In this document: positions 51,303-58,412 of the stretch, piece after piece
Numbering within the stretch: position 1 is the first letter of the stretch
How the letters are laid out: every line of letters begins with the position of its first letter
From: JBGSQR01 sp964509295
Lineage (GTDB): Bacteria; Desulfobacterota; Desulfuromonadia; Geobacterales; Pseudopelobacteraceae
Reading direction: 5' to 3'
Assembly (NCBI GenBank): GCA_964509295.1
Contig: CAZDWS010000011.1
Span: forward strand, 62,001 to 126,000
Length of the DNA: 64,000 nt
Program-made: the position numbers and the translations under genes
The notes under the pieces: model-generated
What the model was told of the DNA's origin: nothing
The model's database searches: none
The model's input: the letters and a program-made list of their open reading frames with translations, nothing else

Positions 51303-52223
51303 ATGAGTGGAGTTGCGCAGAATCTGATTAGCACACAACTGTTGAACTGGACCGGACTGCTATATTTCTTTTCCATGTTTTTCTTTGTCATTTTGCTGGC
51401 TGTACAGAACAAGAAAATTGGAATAGTTGCTTCCGGATTTGCCTATGCGGGTCTTGCCCTACAGACTGTTGCAATAGGCTTGCGCTGGTTTGAGTCATAC
51501 AGCCTCGGTTATGGCCATGCACCATTATCGAATATGTATGAATCGATTGTCTTCTTTTCATGGACCATTGTGCTAATCTATCTGATTATCGATTTGAAAT
51601 ACAAATACAAGATTGTCGGTGTATTTGTCATGCCGTTTGCACTGTTCAGCCTTGCCTGGGCCCAGATGTTTTCTGTTGTTAATATGACCGGCAGCACTGC
51701 CTTGAGCAAACTTGTCATCATGGATGACAGGATCAGTCCTTTGATGCCAGCCCTGCAAAGCAACTGGCTACTGTATCATGTAGTTACGTGCTTTCTCGGC
51801 TATGCCGCGTTTGCAGTGGCATGTGGTGTTTCCATCATGTACCTGATCAAGGCGAATTTTGAACAGGCTGACAGCAATAAACCTGCAGGAGGCCTGCTGG
51901 CTGTATTTCCACCAATAAAAGTTCTTGACGACATGAACTACCGGGCAATTATGGTCGGCTTTCCATTGCTGACTCTGGGAATCATCACCGGCGCTGCTTG
52001 GGCTAATTATGCCTGGGGATCGTATTGGAGCTGGGATCCCAAGGAAACCTGGTCACTGATTGTGTGGTTTGTCTATGCGGCTTTCCTGCATGCGCGTTTT
52101 ACCAGGGGGTGGGTCGGCAAGAGAGCTGCCTGGCTATCAATATTCGGTTTTCTATCAACACTGTTCTGTTATCTGGGAGTTAACCTGCTGCTGTCCGGTC
52201 TGCACAGTTACGGGGGCAAGTAG
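51303..52223 (+). CDS. resC: Cytochrome c biogenesis protein ResC (CcsA)
   Basis: 306 residues, GAGAGGGG upstream. Eight membrane segments and the haem-binding WWD-type motif WGSYWSWDPKETWSLIVW with flanking His residues (HAPLSNMYES and LYHVVTC) are conserved. Partner of ResB. Complete length. Confidence 0.93.
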   Translation: MSGVAQNLISTQLLNWTGLLYFFSMFFFVILLAVQNKKIGIVASGFAYAGLALQTVAIGLRWFESYSLGYGHAPLSNMYESIVFFSWTIVLIYLIIDLKYKYKIVGVFVMPFALFSLAWAQMFSVVNMTGSTALSKLVIMDDRISPLMPALQSNWLLYHVVTCFLGYAAFAVACGVSIMYLIKANFEQADSNKPAGGLLAVFPPIKVLDDMNYRAIMVGFPLLTLGIITGAAWANYAWGSYWSWDPKETWSLIVWFVYAAFLHARFTRGWVGKRAAWLSIFGFLSTLFCYLGVNLLLSGLHSYGGK

Positions 52224-52285
52224 AAAATCTCTGAACATGCTGTTATTCAGTTCAAAATTGTGTCCTTCTTTCCTGGAGGGTGGTC

Positions 52286-53311
52286 ATGTTTCAACACTTC
52301 TTGCGCAGCTACCGGCATCACGGATCTAACCGTGTTACCACCACATTAATAAGCTTGCTGACGCTTGCGGGATTAATTCTTTCCATTATGTACATGCTTG
52401 ACATATGTACAGAGGCATGCAGCGATGCAGCCGCCTTCACAATTTTTGGACTGAATTTCAGCTTGTTCGGGGTCATTTTCTTTATTGCTGCATTCATACC
52501 GATTGCGATCCGTAAACGTTTACCTGCTGCACATTTAATATTGCTACTAATGTTTTTCAGCGCTGCCGGCGCTGAACTGCATTTTATCTGGCTGCAGAAG
52601 TACGTAATCGGCAAGTGGTGTCCAATCTGTCTTGTAATTGCGTCAGTCGTATATAGCGGCTGTGCCGTGCTGACATACGAAACCATAAGGGGAGGAACAA
52701 TGAAAAACAACTTTAAACACTTCATAATCAAGTTTGCGGCAATCGCTATCGGGATATCTGCAGCCATTTTCGGAGTTTCCAAGGAAAGCCAGGCTGGCCT
52801 TGATCTTTTTCTGGGCAAGAAAAACAGCGCTGTGACGGTCTACTTCATCAGCGACTGGTTCTGCCCTGCCTGTCGGGAGTTGGAGCCGAGGATCGAGGAA
52901 ATCTATAACCAGGTGTCAAAAAAGGCCCGAATTGCTTTTATTGATTATCCCATTCATCCTGAAACCAACAATTACACGCCATTCAACCTTCAATTTCTTG
53001 CTTTTGAAAAAGCAAAGTATCTTAAACTAAGAGCAGCATTGACTGAGTTGGCAAAGAAAACAAAAAAACCAACTCCAGAACAGGTCCAGGCGGCAGTTTC
53101 CCCCTTTGGTGTCAAACTCAGACAGATAGATTATTCAGATACTCTATATGGCCTTCAGTACAACCTGACCACCTACAGAGGATTTGGAGTCGACTCGACA
53201 CCATCGGTAGTTGTGGCGAACGATAAGAACAAGAAGCAAAAGATTTTAGTAGGCGTAAACCAGATTACCCTGTCGGCAGTCAAAGATGCTATTTCCGAAG
53301 TTATTAAATAG
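52286..53311 (+). CDS. VKOR-DsbA-like fusion, disulfide-forming protein
   Basis: 341 residues from ATG 52286 (GGAGGG five bases upstream). Residues 1-140 are a vitamin K epoxide reductase-type membrane domain with loop cysteines (ICTEAC) and active-site WCPIC. Residues 165-340 are a thioredoxin-fold domain with active site FCPAC. VKOR reoxidises the thioredoxin partner with quinone. It follows resC and may keep the CxxCH cysteines or a metal protein in the right redox state. Confidence 0.88.
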   Translation: MFQHFLRSYRHHGSNRVTTTLISLLTLAGLILSIMYMLDICTEACSDAAAFTIFGLNFSLFGVIFFIAAFIPIAIRKRLPAAHLILLLMFFSAAGAELHFIWLQKYVIGKWCPICLVIASVVYSGCAVLTYETIRGGTMKNNFKHFIIKFAAIAIGISAAIFGVSKESQAGLDLFLGKKNSAVTVYFISDWFCPACRELEPRIEEIYNQVSKKARIAFIDYPIHPETNNYTPFNLQFLAFEKAKYLKLRAALTELAKKTKKPTPEQVQAAVSPFGVKLRQIDYSDTLYGLQYNLTTYRGFGVDSTPSVVVANDKNKKQKILVGVNQITLSAVKDAISEVIK

Positions 53312-53397
53312 TTTACATTCGAAAGCTCTGGATGAAAACTAAATAAAGGTCGGTCAAGTCAATGTGTTCATGACTGTTAGAGTCCGTTGGTCTAGGG

Positions 53398-53432
53398 CAA
53401 AAGGGGATGACAAGAAACGTCATCCCCTTTTG
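53398..53432. terminator. Bidirectional terminator between VKOR-DsbA and MerR genes
   Basis: CAAAAGGGGATGAC (53398-53411) pairs perfectly with GTCATCCCCTTTTG (53419-53432). T-rich sequence follows on the plus strand (TTTTTTT near 53442). Confidence 0.85.
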
Positions 53433-53437
53433 TGTAT

Positions 53438-53875
53438 TCAGTTTTTTTCTCGGGCGCTGTGACAGGGGCAATCCTCCGCTTCTGTCGCCTGCTCCAGATT
53501 GCGTAGGATGGCACAATTAGCAACAGTTGAGTTGACTTGACAAGCTTTTCGCAGTGCATGAAGCTGTTTTTCCAATATGCGCAGCGATTTGACCTGCTGG
53601 TGGACGCGAGCGATCTGGCTTTCTATCAAATGGTTAATCTCGATGCAAGCCAAGTCCGGATGAGCCTGGAGGTCGAGCAATGTGCGTACATCCGGCAATC
53701 CCATGCCCAATGAACGACAATGCCGGATAAAGTTGAGTTGTTGCAGATTGATATCCAAGTAGCTTCGATAACCATTTTCATCGCGCACCGGCGCTTTCAA
53801 CAATCCTTCCCGTTCGTAAAAACGTATTGTTTCCACGCTGCAATCAGCGCGTTTTGCCAGCTCACCGATTTTCAT
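53438..53875 (-). CDS. MerR-family Cd/Pb/Zn-type metal regulator
   Basis: 145 residues from ATG 53875; longer frames have no site. The N-terminal MerR helix (MKIGELAKRADCSVETIRFYEREGLL) and the C-terminal cysteines (ACQVNSTVANC, then EDCPCHS) match CadR/PbrR-like sensors of divalent soft metals. It is divergent from the P-type ATPase, and the MerR-type operator lies in the shared gap. Metal specificity among Zn, Cd and Pb cannot be told from sequence. Confidence 0.88.
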   Translation of the reverse strand: MKIGELAKRADCSVETIRFYEREGLLKAPVRDENGYRSYLDINLQQLNFIRHCRSLGMGLPDVRTLLDLQAHPDLACIEINHLIESQIARVHQQVKSLRILEKQLHALRKACQVNSTVANCAILRNLEQATEAEDCPCHSAREKN

Positions 53876-53898
53876 ATGCGCCCCTTTAAAAAAAGTGC

Positions 53899-53929
53899 TT
53901 GACCCTGAAGTTGGTTCAGGGTGTTTAAT
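53899..53929 (+). promoter_or_regulatory. MerR-type promoter of the zinc/cadmium ATPase
   Basis: TTGACC (53899-53904), a 19-bp spacer and TTTAAT (53924-53929). The long spacer contains the dyad ACCCTGAA (53902-53909) and TTCAGGGT (53915-53922), the classic MerR arrangement in which the regulator untwists the promoter on metal binding. Confidence 0.8.
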
Positions 53930-53958
53930 GCTAACATAAATAACGGAGGTGTCCAATC

Positions 53959-56658
53959 ATGAATCAACAAGAAAAAATAAAACCCAAATTACAACTCAAG
54001 ATTAAGCCCAAATCCGACTGTTCATGCGGTTGCAGTGGGTCGGAAGTTAAAGATACGCAGACACGCAATGTTGCCGACACATGCGGATCTTCCGCAACAC
54101 AGAAAGCAGATGATGCAGAGACCGGCAAAGGCGGTCAAACACCGGAAGGCGCCAGCCGGGTTTGCTATCATATCAATAATATGGACTGCCCATCCGAGGA
54201 AAAGCTGATTCGCAACAAATTGGAGCCTATGCCGGGGATTGTAAAGCTGGATTTCAACCTGCCGAAGCGGGAGCTAACAGTCTATCATCGTTTGGCCTGT
54301 ACAGAGGCAATTGTCTCTGAGTTGAATACATTGGGAATGTATCCCGACTTACCTGGAAACGGCAAGCCAACAACGGCCAATCCTGCTGCTTCGTGTGGCT
54401 GTAGTGGGGCAAAGGCTGAACAAACTCAGACTCGTAATGTTGCCGGTACATGCTGTTCCGCGACAACCGCAGCCGCAAACGCGCCCGTGACAGACCCAAT
54501 TCCGGAAGACACAAGCCGGGCTCGATACCGTATCGACAATATGGACTGCCCGACCGAGGAAGCCATGATTCGCAAAAAGTTAGAACCTATGCCGGGGATT
54601 GTAAGGCTGGATTTCAACCTGCTGGATCGTGAGCTGACGGTCTATCATCGTTTGGAAGATACAGGGGTGATAGTCACTGCGTTGAACTCATTGGGCATGC
54701 CGCCAACTATTCTTGAAGAAGGCCAGCCTGTAAAAGTCCACCCTGCGGGCCTGGGCGCCAAACAAAAATGGTTGCTGGCCGTCAGCGGCATCACTTCAGT
54801 AGTTGCCGAGGCAGTTTCCTGGACGACTGGGCAAGACAACTCATTGCCGGTAATCGCTTTAGCGTTGATCTCGCTCCTGAGCGCAGGGCTCCCCACGCTC
54901 AAAAAGGGGTTGATAGCGCTTAAAAACCTGACCCTGAATATCTACTTCCTGATGTCCATAGCGTTTATTGGCGCTATGATTATCGGAAAATGGCCGGAAG
55001 TTGCCATGGTTGTATTCCTGTTCGCGCTTGCCGAGGCAATCGAAGTGTTGTCGCTGGAACGGGCGCGTAACGCTATCAAGTCGTTGACCGCTTTGGCCCC
55101 GGAAACAGCCGAGGTCAAGGAAGGCAGTGATTGGCAGGAAAGACCGGTTTCTGAAGTGCAAATCGGCAGCCGGATCCGTGTCCGCACAGGCTCCAGAGTG
55201 CCGTTGGATTCGCGGGTTGTTTCCGGTCGAGCTGCTCTTGATCAGTCCCCGATTACTGGGGAGAGTTTGCCTGTTGACAAGCAAATCGGCGATGCGCTCT
55301 ATGCCGGCAGTATCGTTTCAGACGGCGTGGTGGAGGCAGAGGTGACTGCTGCGGCTGGCGAGAGCACCCTGGCAAGGATTGCGGCAGCTATTCAGGAAGC
55401 GCAATCGCAACGTGCGCCGACACAACGTTTCGTTGATCAATTTGCCCGTTATTATACGCCTGCGGTGGTCGCCTTTGCGTTTGCCATGGCAGTCCTGGGG
55501 CCATTGCTATTCGGCGGAACCTGGGGGCATTGGTTCTACGAGGCTCTGGTAATCCTGGTAATTGCCTGCCCTTGCGCCCTGGTAATTTCAACTCCGGTGA
55601 CCGTTGTCAGCGGTCTTGCCGCAGCGGCAAGGCACGGCATACTTGTCAAGGGAGGCACATACCTCGAAGGCGGTCGATTATTGAAAGCCGTTGCTTTCGA
55701 CAAAACCGGCACGCTTACACATGGCAAGCCGGTACTGACCGATACGATCCCGTCTGGCGACCTGCCGATTGAAGAAGCCTTGCTGATCGCAGCCAGCATT
55801 GATGACCATAGCACACATCCTGTTGCCAAGGCCCTGGTAAATGGTTGGCGTAAACTTCAACCCGATGCCAAGATGTTGCATGTGGAGAACTTTGGGTCTC
55901 TCAATAACCACGGTGTTAAGGGTGAGATCGATGGCCGGCAATGGTACCTTGGCAATCATCGCGTTGTTGAAGAACTGGGCGTTTGTTCGCAGATTTTAGA
56001 AGATCAACTGTCGATGCTGGAAAATACGGGTAAAACCGCTATTGTCCTATGCGACACTTATGGACCAGTAGCGGTATTCGGCGTGGCCGACACTGTCAGG
56101 CCGGAAAGCTCGCAGGCGGTTGCGGCGCTTAAGGCTCTGAATGTCGAACCTGTGATGCTTAGCGGTGACAACTCAGCCACTGCCAGGACTATTGCGGCTC
56201 AACTCGGGATTCAGGATGCCCGCGGAAACCTGATGCCGGTGGACAAGCAAACTGCCATTGCTGAACTGAAAGAACAGTATGGCAATACAGGCATGGCCGG
56301 AGATGGCGTGAACGATGCCCCGGCGCTGGCACGAGCCGATATCGGTTTCGCAATGGGTGCGGCCGGAACCGCCACAGCTCTGGAGACCGCTGATGTGGCG
56401 ATTATGGATGATGATCCCCGCAAAATTGCTTATTTCATTATGCTGAGCAGATATACCGCCTCAGTCCTGAAGCAGAATATCGCCCTGGCCCTGGGCATCA
56501 AGTTAGTTTTTCTAGTGTTGGCTTTGATTGGATATGCAACGCTCTGGATGGCCGTATTTGCCGACATGGGTGCCAGTCTGCTGGTGGTGTTCAATGGTAT
56601 GAGATTACTGGGGTATTGCACTCAAAAAGAGAGTTGTGGCAACTGCCATTCAAAATAA
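53959..56658 (+). CDS. P1B-2 type Zn/Cd/Pb-transporting ATPase (ZntA-like)
   Basis: 899 residues, GGAGGTGTCC upstream. Two divergent HMA-like repeats occur at about residues 70-130 and 190-250 (NMDCPSEE at 75, NMDCPTEE at 195), each after a Cys-rich linker. The ATPase has the CPC motif at about 537 (VIACPCALVIS), phosphorylation motif DKTGTLTHGK at about 581, and TM7/8 residues GIKLVF and ADMGASL, a Zn/Cd/Pb signature. It exports these ions from the cytoplasm. The C-terminus ends NCHSK with more Cys. Controlled by the divergent MerR gene. Confidence 0.93.
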   Translation: MNQQEKIKPKLQLKIKPKSDCSCGCSGSEVKDTQTRNVADTCGSSATQKADDAETGKGGQTPEGASRVCYHINNMDCPSEEKLIRNKLEPMPGIVKLDFNLPKRELTVYHRLACTEAIVSELNTLGMYPDLPGNGKPTTANPAASCGCSGAKAEQTQTRNVAGTCCSATTAAANAPVTDPIPEDTSRARYRIDNMDCPTEEAMIRKKLEPMPGIVRLDFNLLDRELTVYHRLEDTGVIVTALNSLGMPPTILEEGQPVKVHPAGLGAKQKWLLAVSGITSVVAEAVSWTTGQDNSLPVIALALISLLSAGLPTLKKGLIALKNLTLNIYFLMSIAFIGAMIIGKWPEVAMVVFLFALAEAIEVLSLERARNAIKSLTALAPETAEVKEGSDWQERPVSEVQIGSRIRVRTGSRVPLDSRVVSGRAALDQSPITGESLPVDKQIGDALYAGSIVSDGVVEAEVTAAAGESTLARIAAAIQEAQSQRAPTQRFVDQFARYYTPAVVAFAFAMAVLGPLLFGGTWGHWFYEALVILVIACPCALVISTPVTVVSGLAAAARHGILVKGGTYLEGGRLLKAVAFDKTGTLTHGKPVLTDTIPSGDLPIEEALLIAASIDDHSTHPVAKALVNGWRKLQPDAKMLHVENFGSLNNHGVKGEIDGRQWYLGNHRVVEELGVCSQILEDQLSMLENTGKTAIVLCDTYGPVAVFGVADTVRPESSQAVAALKALNVEPVMLSGDNSATARTIAAQLGIQDARGNLMPVDKQTAIAELKEQYGNTGMAGDGVNDAPALARADIGFAMGAAGTATALETADVAIMDDDPRKIAYFIMLSRYTASVLKQNIALALGIKLVFLVLALIGYATLWMAVFADMGASLLVVFNGMRLLGYCTQKESCGNCHSK

Positions 56659-56677
56659 ATCGGACTGCTGAAAAGTC

Positions 56678-56705
56678 AAGCTCCTCGCCATTTGGCGAGG
56701 AGCTT
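56678..56705 (+). terminator. Hairpin terminator after ZntA-like gene
   Basis: AAGCTCCTCGCC (56678-56689) pairs with GGCGAGGAGCTT (56694-56705), a perfect 12-bp stem. No T run follows, so termination strength is uncertain. Confidence 0.6.
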
Positions 56706-56824
56706 GGAAGCAAATGTGAGCCTATGTGAAGGTGCTTTGCAACAATTTCGGAACAGATATGCGAATATCAAGTGAATTATTTTTGGTTCTTGATAAACAG
56801 AGAGCCTCAATATAATTTTTTTCT

Positions 56825-57150
56825 CTACGTCCAAATCGTTGAAGCAGGTATCCACCTATAAAGAGTTGGAATAGATATCCCAAGATTATCTGCAACCTCT
56901 TTTGGGGGAACTCCTGATGATAAGAGTTTCTTTGCCGATTCAATCTTGCTGTCGGTCATCTTACGCTTACGGCCTCCAATTCTCCCGTGTTTGCGTGCGG
57001 CAATCAGGCCTGCTCTGGTCCGTTCAATAATCAGTTCTCTTTCCATTTGAGCCAAACTTGCCATCATGTGAAAGAAAAAACGTCCGGACGGAGTGCCGGT
57101 ATCAATACTGTCCGTAAGGCTTTTAAAATCAACCCCACGTTTCTCCAGCT
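56825..57150 (-). pseudogene. Truncated Tn3-family resolvase (TnpR remnant)
   Basis: Minus-strand reading gives LEKRGVDFKSLTDSIDTGTP, then SGRFFFHMMASLAQMEREL, a serine-recombinase middle, and a C-terminal HTH (NLGISIPTLYRW). The N-terminal catalytic part with the active Ser is absent: the frame meets a stop at 57155 where the transposase fragment begins. This is the remnant of a resolvase gene cut by a deletion. Confidence 0.85.
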
Positions 57151-57616
57151 ATGTGACAAGGTCAATTACCCGAGACAAAACGGCCTTGCTATCGCGTTAC
57201 GTGAATTAGGCAAGATAGAAAGGACCCTGTTTACCTTAGATTGGTTACAGGATGTTGATTTGCGACGACGAGTCAATGCCAGGCTGAACAAAGGTGAGGC
57301 CAAGAATGCCCTGGCTCGTGCTGTGTTCTTCAATCGATTGGGTGAAATGAGGGACCGCAGCTTTGAGCATCAACGTTACCGTGCCAGCGGTCTCAACTTG
57401 GTGGTGGCGGCAATCATCCTCTGGAACACTGTATACTTGGAGAAAGCCATCCAGGCATTGCGGGATCATGGTAAGAATGTTGATAATAATCTACTTCGGA
57501 ATTTATCGCCTCTGGGCTGGGAACATATCAACCTGACAGGTGATTATATCTGGAAGCAAACCAAGAAGGCTGAACGCAGTAAATTTAGGTCATTGCGACC
57601 TGTTCAAAGACCTTAA
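57150..57616 (+). pseudogene. Truncated Tn3-family transposase (TnpA C-terminus)
   Basis: The plus strand codes for NYPRQNGLAIALRELGKIERTL, LNKGEAKNALARAVFFNRLGE, and ASGLNLVVAAIILWNTVYL, the C-terminal DDE region of Tn3-family TnpA. Its first 800 or so residues are missing. The fragment joins the broken resolvase head to head, so a single deletion removed the start of both genes and the res site between. The stop codon falls inside the 38-bp terminal repeat, as in Tn21-type elements. Confidence 0.88.
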
Positions 57617-57649
57617 CGTACTTTAGATTCCGTTTTCTGTAGTGACCCC
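57612..57649 (-). repeat. 38-bp terminal inverted repeat of Tn3-family element
   Basis: Read on the minus strand it begins GGGGTCACTACAGAAAACGG and ends TAAAGTACGTTAAG, like the Tn21-subgroup 38-bp end. It is the right end of the remnant; I could not find the left end near 56700-56825. The HD-GYP gene is interrupted exactly at this point. Confidence 0.88.
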
Positions 57650-58161
57650 AAGCCGATCTCCCGCTTCAGTTTTTCATCGATATTTGACCGTGAACAGATT
57701 AACTCAGTATATTCCCGAACCCTTTGGGAATGCATCCTGGTATTATGTTCCCGCAGGTCCAGGGCGGAAACCAGGCCAATAAGCGTTTCTTCGTTAGCAT
57801 TTGCAAGATCCACGAGCAAAGATCTCTGCCTGTCGAACAACCAGCCCGGTATCAAACCAGCCAGCCAGAAACCAGCCAGTTCACCTATTTGATTTGCCTG
57901 CTCCATGTAATTACCAGGCCAATCAAGAAAAGCATGCAGCAAGAAAAGCACACTGACTGCACTGGTAGTAATGATTGCACCACGCAAACCAAACCATGCG
58001 GCGGCGACTACCGGTGGCAAGAAGTAGAGCTTCCGCAATACAATGTGGATTTTGTGATAATAGTGCGGCTCAGTTGGGGTTGAATAGTGAAGCAGAGCGA
58101 TTACCCCAACCAGTGTTGCCAGTATGATGACTTTTTTCTGAGAATCGCTGGGATGTTTCAT
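57613..58161 (-). pseudogene. HD-GYP-type protein truncated by transposon end
   Basis: 182 residues remain. The N-terminal 120 residues are a membrane sensor (LLHYSTPTEPHYYHKIHIVLRKLYFLPP, FGLRGA) homologous to that of the kinase at 32859. After a short linker, NEETLIGLVSALDLREHNTRMHSQRV is the beginning of an HD-GYP domain, a cyclic-di-GMP phosphodiesterase. At residue about 170 the reading enters the Tn3 repeat (QKTESKVR) and stops. The catalytic domain is lost, so it is probably inactive. Confidence 0.85.
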
Positions 58162-58192
58162 TGCTTATTCCTATTATCCTTAAAACGTCCCA

Positions 58193-58408
58193 TCATTTGT
58201 GTTCTCCGCTATTGCGTACCAGCTTCATGCCACAGATCGAGCAATCAGCTGTCGGGTCGCTACTGGTAATCCATGGGTGCATTGGGCAGGCATAGAGATC
58301 ACCTTTGCTATTTGATTTTGTTTCCGCAGGTTTTCCAAAGAAAAACCAGAGAGTCAGTCCAATCAGTATAAGCCCGCTTATTGTTACTATTATTTGCGTG
58401 ATGTCCAT
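58193..58408 (-). CDS. Small membrane protein with heavy-metal-binding motif
   Basis: 71 residues from ATG 58408 (AGGAG upstream). One membrane segment (IIVTISGLILIGLTLWFFF) is followed by YACPMHPWITSSDPTADCSI and CGMKLVRN, the Cys/Met/His heavy-metal-binding domain also seen at the start of the CusB adaptor. It starts four bases after the copper ATPase stop, so it is in the CsoR operon and may hand copper to or from the pump. Confidence 0.8.
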   Translation of the reverse strand: MDITQIIVTISGLILIGLTLWFFFGKPAETKSNSKGDLYACPMHPWITSSDPTADCSICGMKLVRNSGEHK

Positions 58409-58412
58409 ATGC

